Program-made: the position numbers and the translations under genes
Shown here: piece after piece, positions 7,408 to 14,664 of the stretch
Numbering within the stretch: the first letter of the stretch is position 1
Layout: every line of letters starts with the position of its first letter
Source: Candidatus Segatella caccae
GTDB taxonomy: Bacteria; Bacteroidota; Bacteroidia; Bacteroidales; Bacteroidaceae
Length of the DNA stretch: 42,735 nt
Direction of reading: 5' to 3'
NCBI GenBank assembly: GCA_900556395.1
Contig: USOQ01000016.1
Coordinates: 1 to 42,735, forward strand
The notes under the pieces: model-generated
Told to the model about the DNA's origin: nothing
The model's database searches: none
What the model saw: only the letters and a program-made list of their open reading frames with translations

Positions 7408-8625
7408 ATGGAAAAGATTCAGATGACAACTCCCCTGGTGGAGATGGATGGTGACGAGATGACTCGCATCTTGTGGAAGATGATCAAGGACGAACTGATT
7501 TTGCCTTTCGTTGACCTCAAGACAGAGTATTATGACTTGGGCTTGCCTTATCGTGATCAGACCAATGATCAGGTGACCATCGACTCTGCTGAGGCTGCCA
7601 AGAAATATGGTGTGGCAGTAAAGTGTGCCACCATCACTCCCAACGCGCAGCGTATGGACGAATACAAGCTACACAAGATGTGGAAAAGCCCCAACGGAAC
7701 CATCCGAAGCATCATGGATGGCACCGTATTTCGTGCGCCTATCACCATCCCCAGCATTCGCCCCTGTGTAAAGAATTGGGAGAAACCTATCACCATCGCC
7801 CGTCATGCCTATGGTGATGTTTACAAGAGTGTAGAGATTCGTGCCGATGAGCCAGGAGTGGCTAAGCTCGTGTTTGAGGGCAAGAGCGGCAAGAAGCAAG
7901 AGGTAGAAATTCATAACTTTAATGGAGCTGGCGTCATTCAGGGCATGCACAACACAGATAAGAGTATTCGCAGTTTTGCGCATAGTTGTTTCAAGTTTGC
8001 CATCGACACCAAGCAGGACCTTTGGTTTGCCACCAAGGACACCATTTCAAAGACCTACGATGCACAGTTCCGCAAAATCTTCGAGGAGGTTTACGAGAGC
8101 GACTATAAGGAGAAGTTTACTGAGTTGGGCATCGAGTATTTCTACACCCTGATAGACGATGCTGTGGCGCGTGTCATCCGCAGCAAGGGAGGTTTTATCT
8201 GGGCTTGTAAGAACTATGACGGCGACGTTATGAGCGATATGCTCAGCACTGCTTTCGGATCGTTGGCTATGATGACTTCTGTGTTGGTTTCGCCCGATGG
8301 TAAGTACGAGTACGAGGCAGCTCATGGCACAGTGACACGTCATTACTATCGTTATCTGAAGGGAGAAGATACCTCCACCAATCCTATGGCAACTATCTTT
8401 GCTTGGAGTGGCGCACTGAGAAAACGTGGCGAGTTGGATGGCAGCAATGCTCTGCAGCAGTTTGCTGATCAGTTGGAAGCAGCCTGCTTCGACACGCTGA
8501 ATGAGGGCATAGCCACCAAAGATCTTGTCAACTTGATGGAAGGTGTAGAGGCCAAGGCTGTCAACTCGGCGGGCTTCATCGCTGCCATTCGCGAGCGACT
8601 CGAGAAACGTCTGGAAGCTCTCTAA
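7408..8625 (+). CDS. icd: NADP-dependent isocitrate dehydrogenase, type II
   Basis: A 405-residue enzyme converting isocitrate to 2-oxoglutarate with NADP. The sequence is the homodimeric eukaryote-like type: VEMDGDEMTRILW at the N-terminus, then KCATITPNAQR, MWKSPNGTIRSIMDGT, RHAYGDVY, IDDAVA, KNYDGDVMSD, and EAAHGTVTRHYYRY followed by TSTNPMATIFAW. These cover substrate, metal and NADP binding. Length is normal for this class (about 400-415) and nothing is missing. It has its own promoter and a strong hairpin terminator, so it is a single-gene unit. Its job is probably 2-oxoglutarate supply for glutamate synthesis rather than a full oxidative cycle, which is inference. Confidence 0.97.
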   Translation: MEKIQMTTPLVEMDGDEMTRILWKMIKDELILPFVDLKTEYYDLGLPYRDQTNDQVTIDSAEAAKKYGVAVKCATITPNAQRMDEYKLHKMWKSPNGTIRSIMDGTVFRAPITIPSIRPCVKNWEKPITIARHAYGDVYKSVEIRADEPGVAKLVFEGKSGKKQEVEIHNFNGAGVIQGMHNTDKSIRSFAHSCFKFAIDTKQDLWFATKDTISKTYDAQFRKIFEEVYESDYKEKFTELGIEYFYTLIDDAVARVIRSKGGFIWACKNYDGDVMSDMLSTAFGSLAMMTSVLVSPDGKYEYEAAHGTVTRHYYRYLKGEDTSTNPMATIFAWSGALRKRGELDGSNALQQFADQLEAACFDTLNEGIATKDLVNLMEGVEAKAVNSAGFIAAIRERLEKRLEAL

Positions 8626-8675
8626 TGAGATTTTTGGGGAGTTTCTTTTAGCTCAGTTTTAAAGGAGATTTTTAG

Positions 8676-8739
8676 GGAGTTAAGACAATGGCTTTTGCAA
8701 GTCTGTAAGCAATAAAGTTATTGTCTTAACTCCTTTTTT
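8676..8739 (+). terminator. Terminator hairpin of icd, possibly derived from the dispersed repeat
   Basis: GGAGTTAAGACAAT (8676-8689) pairs perfectly with ATTGTCTTAACTCC (8720-8733), followed by six T. The arms are close to the arm sequences in copy B of the dispersed repeat, and the loop carries CTTTTGCAA, another repeat word. It may be a short derivative of that family now acting as a terminator. Confidence 0.75.
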
Positions 8740-8857
8740 ATATGAGCAAGCTATTTATAAGCAGGATTGCGTTGGTGATGGACTGGCATCTTGCCCGTCC
8801 GTAAGCACCAAGAAAAGCAACTTTCTGATGAGAGGTTTACTCAGAATGTGGCAAAAA

Positions 8858-8893
8858 AAAAGTGAGACTTGCCTCACGGCGAATCTCACTTTT
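8858..8893 (-). terminator. Intrinsic terminator of the HTH gene
   Basis: AAAAGTGAGA (8858-8867) pairs with TCTCACTTTT (8884-8893). On the minus strand it is followed by a long T run (the A run at 8853-8860), a classic intrinsic terminator about 50 bases after the HTH stop. It may also stop read-through from icd. Confidence 0.8.
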
Positions 8894-8943
8894 GCTTCGC
8901 CCTTTCGGGTTTAGCTTTCTTATTCTAGGAAAATTATAACTGT

Positions 8944-9189
8944 CTATTTAGTCCTCTCTCTTGAGGATATAAGTAAATCCGTATAGAGTTTGAAAAAGTC
9001 AAAGTTTAAGAGTTTGCTGATGTGAAACAGCATCCCTGTATCAATAGTGGCTCTTTCGTACACCTTATATATATTGGTGCGGTGGCAACCCAGTTGCAGT
9101 GCGAGCCATACCGATGTTTTACCCTGTCTTTTGAGTTCCTGTTTTATTCTTTCGCCTATGACCAAGGCGTTATTACCGTATTTTGCCAT
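8944..9189 (-). CDS. Small XRE-like helix-turn-helix protein
   Basis: An 81-residue protein made almost entirely of one HTH domain. Residues about 8-60 contain IGERIKQEL, KTSVWLALQLG and the putative recognition helix CHRTNIYKVYER, then HISKLLNFDFFKLY. This pattern is common in small Bacteroidetes XRE-type regulators. It has no toxin or phage partner beside it, but has its own promoter and terminator, so it is a stand-alone unit. Targets are unknown; it could be self-regulating or act on the AT-rich spacer to its right. The call as a DNA-binding protein is fairly secure, the role is not. Confidence 0.8.
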   Translation of the reverse strand: MAKYGNNALVIGERIKQELKRQGKTSVWLALQLGCHRTNIYKVYERATIDTGMLFHISKLLNFDFFKLYTDLLISSRERTK

Positions 9190-9239
9190 TTTAATTACCT
9201 ATTTTTTAGTGTATAGTGTTTATTGTGTCTTATCGATTG

Positions 9240-9247
9240 CAAATTTA
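9240..9247 (-). promoter_or_regulatory. Promoter -7 element of the HTH gene
   Basis: On the minus strand this reads TAAATTTG, matching TAnnTTTG, 50 bases ahead of the HTH start codon. The word AGCTAATT occurs twice just upstream (near 9257 and 9282), possible operator half-sites. Confidence 0.6.
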
Positions 9248-9538
9248 AGAATATGAAGCTAATTAAAGAAACTTTTTAGTAGCTAATTTAGCAACATTAT
9301 GCAAAAAAAGACTAAAATATACCCAAATGTTCTATTTTAAACCATTCTCATATACATTTAGACATTTTCCTTGGTCCTCATTTTCTTCGGTCGGAGATGA
9401 CTGATTTTTAGCCTTCTTGATATCTTAATACAGCTCGGATAGGGGTAGAAATGGGGGAAAATATTAACAAATACGTTAAATTTTACCCTTAAAGTGAAAA
9501 TTTCCACCCAAAAAACGTGTTCGTATTACTTTTTTTTG

Positions 9539-9546
9539 TAATTTTG
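9539..9546 (+). promoter_or_regulatory. Orphan promoter -7 element
   Basis: TAATTTTG, identical to the icd -7 box, with no open frame following it. No good -33 element was found at the usual distance, so the promoter is tentative. Confidence 0.4.
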
Positions 9547-9552
9547 CACCCA

Positions 9553-9917
9553 TAAAAGGGGTTGTGAAACCCATTGATTTGACTATCGAATAAAACAAAA
9601 AGAATATCGTGTTAATATAAATTGTATTAGTAAAGGGTGGTTTTGATTTTTTACTATGACTTGTTTTCTTGGGGTGCATTACGTTGTAGCAGAGAAAATG
9701 GTGTAAGTAGAAAGCCAGTGTCCACATCTTTTATTTTACTATATATAATATATACATAGTTACACGGGATACACATTTAAAAAGAGAAAGTGTGTTCTGT
9801 AACACGATATGTCTACTCATCATGAAAATATGAGGAAAAGTAAGTGTTAGTGATTGAAAGTGTTTTGAGAACTATATATATAGGGGAACTGGCCAGGGAT
9901 GGTAGGTTCCCCTTTTT
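9553..9917 (+). ncRNA. Candidate small non-coding RNA
   Basis: Defined only by signals: a TAnnTTTG element at 9539-9546 and an intrinsic terminator at 9882-9917, about 360 bases apart, with no coding frame between. Local hairpins are visible: GGGTT/AACCC near 9558-9572, GTTACA (9759-9764) with TGTAAC (9798-9803), and CTCAT/ATGAG near 9816-9834. It does not show the conserved words of RNase P RNA, tmRNA or SRP RNA. It might instead start further right, giving a shorter RNA, or be the 5' part of a leader for the response regulator. Confidence 0.3.
9882..9917 (+). terminator. Intrinsic terminator without an annotated gene upstream
   Basis: AGGGGAAC (9882-9889) pairs with GTTCCCCT (9906-9913), followed by a run of T. 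No plus-strand gene ends nearby. Confidence 0.75.
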
Positions 9918-9946
9918 GTATTGACATCTGAAAAATGACACATAAA

Positions 9947-9972
9947 TGTAACCTCGTGTAATGCGTGTTACA
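9947..9972. promoter_or_regulatory. Candidate regulator-binding cluster ahead of the response regulator
   Basis: TGTAACC, CGTGTAAT and CGTGTTACA lie within 26 bases, and TGTAA (9958-9962 area) and TTACA form an inverted repeat. Two further copies, GTTACACG (9759-9766) and TGTAACACG (9798-9806), lie upstream. The cluster covers the -33 region of the response-regulator promoter, so autoregulation is plausible. Confidence 0.45.
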
Positions 9973-9984
9973 AAAATAAAGTTG

Positions 9985-9992
9985 TATCTTTG
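9985..9992 (+). promoter_or_regulatory. Promoter -7 element of the two-component operon
   Basis: TATCTTTG matches TAnnTTTG, 28 bases ahead of the ATG at 10021. It excludes the in-frame ATG at 9961 as the start. Confidence 0.65.
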
Positions 9993-10020
9993 TCCCCGTA
10001 ATATTTTAAACATTTCGATT

Positions 10021-10716
10021 ATGGACGAAAAAGATAGTAGAATATTGGTAGTTGACGATGAGCAGGATCTCTGTGAAATCCTAAAGTTTAATCTCGAGAC
10101 AGAAGGTTATCAAGTAGACACCGCCAATTCGGCAGAAGAAGCGATGGAGAAAGATTTAGCTTCTTATCATCTCTTGCTCCTGGATGTGATGATGGGTGGA
10201 ATGAGTGGTTTTCAACTCGCCAAGCAGTTGAAGGAAAAGGAGGTGACAGCACACATACCTATTATCTTCCTGACAGCACGCGACACAGAGAACGATACCG
10301 TCACAGGATTTAACTTAGGTGCCGACGACTACATCTCTAAGCCCTTCTCTCTGCGCGAGGTGATGGTGAGAGTGCGTGCTGTGCTGCGCAGAACAGCCAG
10401 TCAGCAGAAGGGGGCTGAAGAACCTGTCGTTATCAATTATCAAGGTTTGTTGCTCAATCTCGACAAGAAGTCGGTGAGTGTAGATGGCGTGGATGTGCCT
10501 TTTACGAAGACCGAGTTTGAGTTGCTACGTCTGTTGCTCGAAGAGCGTGGCAGAGTTTTCTCGCGCCAGGAACTCATCGATCGCGTTTGGCCCAAAGACG
10601 TGTTGGTGCTCGATCGTACGGTGGATGTCAACATCACGCGTATGCGAAAGAAGATAGGCAAGTTTGCCAAGTGCATCGTTACCCGATTGGGTTTCGGATA
10701 TTATTTTGATGCATAA
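10021..10716 (+). CDS. OmpR/PhoB-family response regulator
   Basis: A 231-residue DNA-binding response regulator. The receiver domain (about 6-125) has the acidic pair Asp12-Asp13, the phosphoacceptor Asp55 in LLLLDVMM, Thr85 in FLTARD and Lys107 in ISKPF. The winged-helix output domain (about 138-231) has FTKTEFELLRLLL, FSRQELIDRVWP, RTVDVNITRMRKK and VTRLGFGYYF. The ATG at 10021 is chosen over one at 9961 because the promoter lies between them. The histidine kinase follows after 44 bases, so the two form one pair. The set resembles PhoB/PhoR of Bacteroidetes, but no phosphate genes are nearby, so the signal is unknown. Confidence 0.93.
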   Translation: MDEKDSRILVVDDEQDLCEILKFNLETEGYQVDTANSAEEAMEKDLASYHLLLLDVMMGGMSGFQLAKQLKEKEVTAHIPIIFLTARDTENDTVTGFNLGADDYISKPFSLREVMVRVRAVLRRTASQQKGAEEPVVINYQGLLLNLDKKSVSVDGVDVPFTKTEFELLRLLLEERGRVFSRQELIDRVWPKDVLVLDRTVDVNITRMRKKIGKFAKCIVTRLGFGYYFDA

Positions 10717-10760
10717 GTGTGTGTGGAAGAAAAAATGGTCTTTTTTTATAGTATTCAAGC

Positions 10761-12221
10761 ATGTTTGATGTTATTGTAACGAAGTCGAAGGTAGGCCGAA
10801 AACTATATCTCATGGTGCTGGCAGTGTTCTTGGTGTTTGCAGTGAGCTTCATCGTCTTTCAGCAGGCACGCGAGAAGCAGTATAAGATAAGCACCCTCAC
10901 CATCAAGTTGGCCAACTATAATGCGCTACTGGAGGAAGACCTGTCGTTGGCACACGACAGGGGCATCATCTTGAGCGATAGTAGTGGTGTGGATGTGGCG
11001 CGCGATAAGTTGAACGCCTTTGTGAAGCAGCACGAGAGTAAGGACTTGCGCATCACGCTGATACGCCCTAACGGTAAGGTGGTTTATGACAATATGCGTG
11101 ATGACTTTGCCCGTTTTGCCAACCACATTGGTCGTAAGGAGATACAGGAGGCACTGAAGACAGGCCAGGGGTCGAGTGTGGAGCGACAGTCGAAGACCTT
11201 GAAGCACGACTACTTCTATGTGGCAACCTATTTCCCCTCCGACACCATCATCATTCGCAGTGCCTTGCCTTACAACAACGACCTGTCTAAGTCGCTACAG
11301 GCCGACCAACACTACATTTGGTTTGCTGTCCTGGCGATAGCCTTGCTCACGCTGGTGCTCTATCGTTTCACCTCTCGTCTGAGCAAGAATATCTCTAAGC
11401 TGAGCATCTTTGCCTACAAGGCCGACCGCAACGAGAGTCTTGAGATAGAAGACCTTTCCAAGTTTCCCAATGACGAACTGGGCGAGATAGCCGAGCGCAT
11501 CATCAAGATGTATAAGCGGATTCAGACCACGCGTAGAGAACAAGACATCCTGAAGCGTCAGCTTACTCAGAATATAGCTCACGAACTGAAGACGCCCGTG
11601 GCAAGCATACAAGGCTATCTGGAGACAATCATCGACAATCCTCGCATCAGCGAAAGCATGAAGGAGCAGTTCTTGCAGCGATGCTATGCGCAGAGCGAAC
11701 GGCTCACCTCACTGCTGCGTGATATTTCCACACTCAATCGTCTGGACGATGGCTCCAATATGATAGACTTTGAGGCTGTCGACATCACGCAGATGGTAGA
11801 CGACATCGTGAAGGAAACGGCCTTGGAACGTGAGGAGCGTAAGATGGGCTTCCATAACCTCCTATCCGAGCGCATCGTGGTGAAGGGCAATCGTAGTCTA
11901 CTTTATAGTATCTTCCGCAATCTTACCGACAATGCCATGGCCTATGCTGGCGACGGAACCACCATCACGCTCGAGGGTGAGGAGATGGGCAACAAGTGGC
12001 ACTTCATCTTCCGCGACAATGGTCAGGGTGTGCCTCAAGAGCATCTGCCGCGCCTCTTCGAACGTTTCTATCGTGTGGACAAGGGGCGTAGTCGCAAGAT
12101 GGGTGGCACAGGATTGGGCCTCGCCATTGTGAAGAACTCGGTGTTGCTGCATGGTGGCACCATCCGTGTGGCCAATCTTCCAGAAGGAGGCTTGAAGTTT
12201 GAGTTTACAATCAAGAAATAA
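10761..12221 (+). CDS. Membrane sensor histidine kinase, PhoR-like
   Basis: A 486-residue inner-membrane kinase that should phosphorylate the preceding regulator. A membrane segment at about 16-36 is followed by a periplasmic sensor region of about 150 residues and a second membrane segment at about 187-206. After a linker comes the HisKA domain, with the phosphorylated His274 in NIAHELKTP. The ATPase domain has the N box (FRNLTDNAMAYA), G1 (DNGQGVP), the F box region (LFERFYRVD) and G2 (GGTGLGLAIVK), all intact. The signal sensed cannot be told from sequence. A strong terminator follows the stop closely, ending the operon. Confidence 0.93.
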   Translation: MFDVIVTKSKVGRKLYLMVLAVFLVFAVSFIVFQQAREKQYKISTLTIKLANYNALLEEDLSLAHDRGIILSDSSGVDVARDKLNAFVKQHESKDLRITLIRPNGKVVYDNMRDDFARFANHIGRKEIQEALKTGQGSSVERQSKTLKHDYFYVATYFPSDTIIIRSALPYNNDLSKSLQADQHYIWFAVLAIALLTLVLYRFTSRLSKNISKLSIFAYKADRNESLEIEDLSKFPNDELGEIAERIIKMYKRIQTTRREQDILKRQLTQNIAHELKTPVASIQGYLETIIDNPRISESMKEQFLQRCYAQSERLTSLLRDISTLNRLDDGSNMIDFEAVDITQMVDDIVKETALEREERKMGFHNLLSERIVVKGNRSLLYSIFRNLTDNAMAYAGDGTTITLEGEEMGNKWHFIFRDNGQGVPQEHLPRLFERFYRVDKGRSRKMGGTGLGLAIVKNSVLLHGGTIRVANLPEGGLKFEFTIKK

Positions 12222-12226
12222 ATCTT

Positions 12227-12262
12227 AAAAGTCGTAAGGAGTTTCGTCTTTACGACTTTTTT
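12227..12262 (+). terminator. Intrinsic terminator of the two-component operon
   Basis: AAAAGTCGTAA (12227-12237) pairs perfectly with TTACGACTTTT (12250-12260), with further T residues after it. Confidence 0.88.
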
Positions 12263-12266
12263 CATG

Positions 12267-12274
12267 TATCTTTG
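12267..12274 (+). promoter_or_regulatory. Promoter -7 element of tex
   Basis: TATCTTTG matches TAnnTTTG and lies directly after the previous terminator. The tex start codon is about 105 bases downstream, leaving a long leader. Confidence 0.6.
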
Positions 12275-12316
12275 CATTTACTTCCCAACTCAACGAATGT
12301 ATAATAATAACAGAAC

Positions 12317-12360
12317 TTTCGCATGAATGGAAGTTAGAGGGAATCCCCCCACATGCGAAA
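12317..12360 (+). promoter_or_regulatory. Stem-loop in the tex leader
   Basis: TTTCGCATG (12317-12325) pairs perfectly with CATGCGAAA (12352-12360), and the loop holds a small GGGAATCCC hairpin. It has no T run, so it is not a terminator. It sits 20 bases before the start codon and could influence translation or mRNA stability. Confidence 0.5.
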
Positions 12361-12379
12361 CTTGAATAATAACCAATAA

Positions 12380-14518
12380 ATGCAAGAAATGAATCCATTC
12401 TCAAAGATGATAGCAGCCACACTCGCCCTAAGTGAGAAGGTTGTCGAAAATACACTGCAGCTGCTCGAAGAGGGCTGCACCATTCCCTTTATCTCTCGTT
12501 ATCGTAAGGAGAAAACGGGTAACCTCGACGAGGTGAACATTGAGGCTATCGCACAAGCCAACGAAAAGATGAAGGAGATAACGAAGCGTAAGGAAACCAT
12601 CCTCAAGACCATCGAGGAGCAAGGCAAACTTTCTGATGCGCTCAAGAAGCGTATCGAGGATTGCTGGGATGCCACGGAACTGGAAGACATCTATCTGCCA
12701 TTCAAGCCTAAGCGCAGAACGCGTGCGCAGATAGCTCGCGAAGCTGGGCTGGAGCCGTTGGCGCAAATGCTGTTGTTTCAGCGAGAACGCAACATCATGC
12801 AGGTGGCAAAAAAATATGTCAGCGACAAGGTGGCTGATGTGGAAGCTGCCCTGCAGGGAGCTAAGGATATCATTGCCGAGATGGTGAACGAGAGCGAGGA
12901 GAGCCGCAATCAGATACGTGGTGAGTTTCGTCGTGGAGCCATCATCACCTCTAAGGTGGTGGCAAAGAAGAAAGATGAAGAGGAAGCACAGCGCTTCGCC
13001 GATTATTTCGACTTTTCGGAGCCTCTGAAACGCTGTTCTTCACATCGCCTGTTGGCCATGCGTCGTGGTGAGGCGGCAGGCTTCTTGCGTGTCAGCATCT
13101 CTGCCGATGATGAACAGTGTACCAATAAGTTGAAACGACATTATGTGCATGGCTATGGCGAATGTCAGACCCTGGTGGGCGAGGCTGTCGACGATGCTTT
13201 CAAGCGACTCCTCAAGCCCAGTATCGAAACTGAGTTTGCTGCACAGAGCAAGCAGAAAGCCGATGAAGAGGCTATCGTCGTCTTTGCCGAGAATCTGCGC
13301 CAGTTGCTTTTGGCAGCTCCGCTCGGACAGAAACGAGTGATGGCAGTAGACCCCGGGTTTGCCAATGGTTGTAAGACGGCATGTCTCGACGCACAGGGTA
13401 ATCTGATACATCACGAAATCGTATATCCTCATCCTCCACGCAGCAAGCGTATGGAGGCTACAGCAGCCTTACAGCGCATGGTACGCCAATATCAGGTGGA
13501 GGCAATGGCTGTTGGCAATGGCACTGCCAGCCGTGAGACGAGCGACTGGCTCAACGAGATAGCATTCGACCATCCCGTAGATGTCTATGTGGTGAGCGAG
13601 GATGGAGCCTCTATCTATTCTGCCTCCAAGATAGCTCGCGAGGAATTCCCCAATGAGGATGTTACGGTGCGTGGTGCTGTGAGCATCGGGCGCCGACTCA
13701 TGGACCCATTAGCTGAACTTGTGAAGATAGACCCTAAGAGCATCGGCGTGGGGCAGTATCAGCACGATGTAGACCAGAACTTGTTGAAGAAGAGCCTCGA
13801 CACGGTGGTGATGAGTTGCGTGAACTCGGTGGGTGTCAATCTCAATACGGCTTCGCAGCATCTGCTTACCTATGTGAGTGGACTCGGACCTACGTTGGCC
13901 AAGAATATCGTGGAATATCGTCGGGAGAATGGTGCTTTCGCCTCTCGTGCCCAACTGAAGAAAGTGCCCCGTTTAGGTCCTTCGGCCTACGAGCAATGTG
14001 CTGGTTTCTTGCGCATCCCTGGCGCTCGCAATCCGCTCGACAATAGCGCTGTGCATCCAGAACGCTATGCCCTTGTGGAGACCATGGCAAAAGACCAAGG
14101 TGTCACGGTGAAGCAACTGGTGGAGGACAAGGCTTTACAGAAGAAGATAGACATCCGTCGATATGTGAGTGGCGAAGTGGGCGTTCCTACGCTTACCGAT
14201 ATCATGGCAGAGCTTGATAAGCCAGGACTCGATCCTCGTGGTAAGGTAGAGAAGTTTGAGTTTGATGCTTCCATCAAGACTATCGAGGACTTGCAAGAGG
14301 GCATGGTTGTGCCTGGCATTGTGACAAATATTACCAAGTTTGGCGCCTTTGTCGACATAGGTGTTCACAATGACGGATTGGTGCATGTCTCGCAGATGGC
14401 AAATCGCTATGTAAGCGATCCATCTGAGGTTGTAAAACTCCATGAACATGTGATGGTCAGGGTGACAGAAGTCGACCTGAAGCGCAAACGCATCGGCTTG
14501 TCGATGAAGCAATTATAA
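12380..14518 (+). CDS. tex: Tex-family RNA-binding transcription accessory protein
   Basis: A 712-residue cytoplasmic protein of the Tex/YhgF family, related to eukaryotic Spt6. Domains in order are the N-terminal helical Tex region (IPFISRYRKEKTG, LEDIYLPFKPKRRTRA), a YqgF/RNase H-like domain (MAVDPGFANGCK, AVGNGTASRET), helix-hairpin-helix motifs (NLNTASQHLLTYVSGLG, then a second with LKKVPRLGPSAYEQCAGFLR) and a C-terminal S1 domain (GMVVPGIVTNITKFGAFVDI, GLVHVSQMA). Length is at the lower end of the family's normal range. An ATG at 12389 is an equally good start. The gene is monocistronic, with its own promoter and terminator. Tex helps transcription and stress tolerance in other bacteria; its exact role is not settled. 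Confidence 0.95.
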   Translation: MQEMNPFSKMIAATLALSEKVVENTLQLLEEGCTIPFISRYRKEKTGNLDEVNIEAIAQANEKMKEITKRKETILKTIEEQGKLSDALKKRIEDCWDATELEDIYLPFKPKRRTRAQIAREAGLEPLAQMLLFQRERNIMQVAKKYVSDKVADVEAALQGAKDIIAEMVNESEESRNQIRGEFRRGAIITSKVVAKKKDEEEAQRFADYFDFSEPLKRCSSHRLLAMRRGEAAGFLRVSISADDEQCTNKLKRHYVHGYGECQTLVGEAVDDAFKRLLKPSIETEFAAQSKQKADEEAIVVFAENLRQLLLAAPLGQKRVMAVDPGFANGCKTACLDAQGNLIHHEIVYPHPPRSKRMEATAALQRMVRQYQVEAMAVGNGTASRETSDWLNEIAFDHPVDVYVVSEDGASIYSASKIAREEFPNEDVTVRGAVSIGRRLMDPLAELVKIDPKSIGVGQYQHDVDQNLLKKSLDTVVMSCVNSVGVNLNTASQHLLTYVSGLGPTLAKNIVEYRRENGAFASRAQLKKVPRLGPSAYEQCAGFLRIPGARNPLDNSAVHPERYALVETMAKDQGVTVKQLVEDKALQKKIDIRRYVSGEVGVPTLTDIMAELDKPGLDPRGKVEKFEFDASIKTIEDLQEGMVVPGIVTNITKFGAFVDIGVHNDGLVHVSQMANRYVSDPSEVVKLHEHVMVRVTEVDLKRKRIGLSMKQL

Positions 14519-14523
14519 TGTAG

Positions 14524-14555
14524 CGGGCTCTCTTCGGAGAGCCCGTTGCCTTTTT
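14524..14555 (+). terminator. Intrinsic terminator of tex
   Basis: CGGGCTCTC (14524-14532) and GAGAGCCCG (14537-14545) close a TTCG tetraloop, followed by TTTTT at 14551-14555. Confidence 0.93.
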
Positions 14556-14570
14556 AGACGTATTCTAAAT

Positions 14571-14586
14571 TACCTACTTTTAGGTA
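14571..14586. promoter_or_regulatory. Inverted repeat abutting the TonB-operon promoter
   Basis: TACCTA-CTTT-TAGGTA is a perfect 6-base inverted repeat ending one base before the TTG that serves as -33 element (14587-14589). It is a reasonable operator candidate for the receptor operon, but a short dyad could be chance. Confidence 0.4.
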
Positions 14587-14609
14587 TTGTATGTTTTTCC
14601 TTTTCTTCA

Positions 14610-14617
14610 TATTTTTG
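14610..14617 (+). promoter_or_regulatory. Promoter -7 element of the TonB-receptor operon
   Basis: TATTTTTG matches TAnnTTTG, with TTG at 14587-14589 at the right distance for a -33 element. The receptor start codon is 48 bases downstream. Confidence 0.65.
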
Positions 14618-14664
14618 CAGCCGGAATTTTATGATAATTATTTATACATTATTAGCGGCAAAGA

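Larger units (their letters stand above)
8626..8943. other. Spacer between icd and the small HTH gene
   Basis: About 320 bases with no plausible gene. It contains the icd terminator hairpin (8676-8739), which resembles the ends of the dispersed repeat, and a second strong hairpin at 8858-8893 serving the convergent HTH gene. Nothing else stands out. Confidence 0.75.
9190..10020. other. Long AT-rich spacer between the HTH gene and the two-component pair
   Basis: About 830 bases without a credible protein gene. An 83-residue open frame on the minus strand (9476-9727) has no recognisable domain or leader and is judged spurious. The region does hold promoter-like elements at 9240-9247 (minus), 9539-9546 and 9985-9992, a strong terminator at 9882-9917 with no gene ahead of it, and a cluster of TGTAAC/CGTGTTAC words. 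It is the best candidate in the window for a non-coding RNA. Confidence 0.65.

Noticed and set aside
9476..9727. 83-residue minus-strand frame in the long spacer
   Set aside because: Low-complexity Lys/Phe-rich composition, no promoter match or A-rich leader; treated as non-coding.
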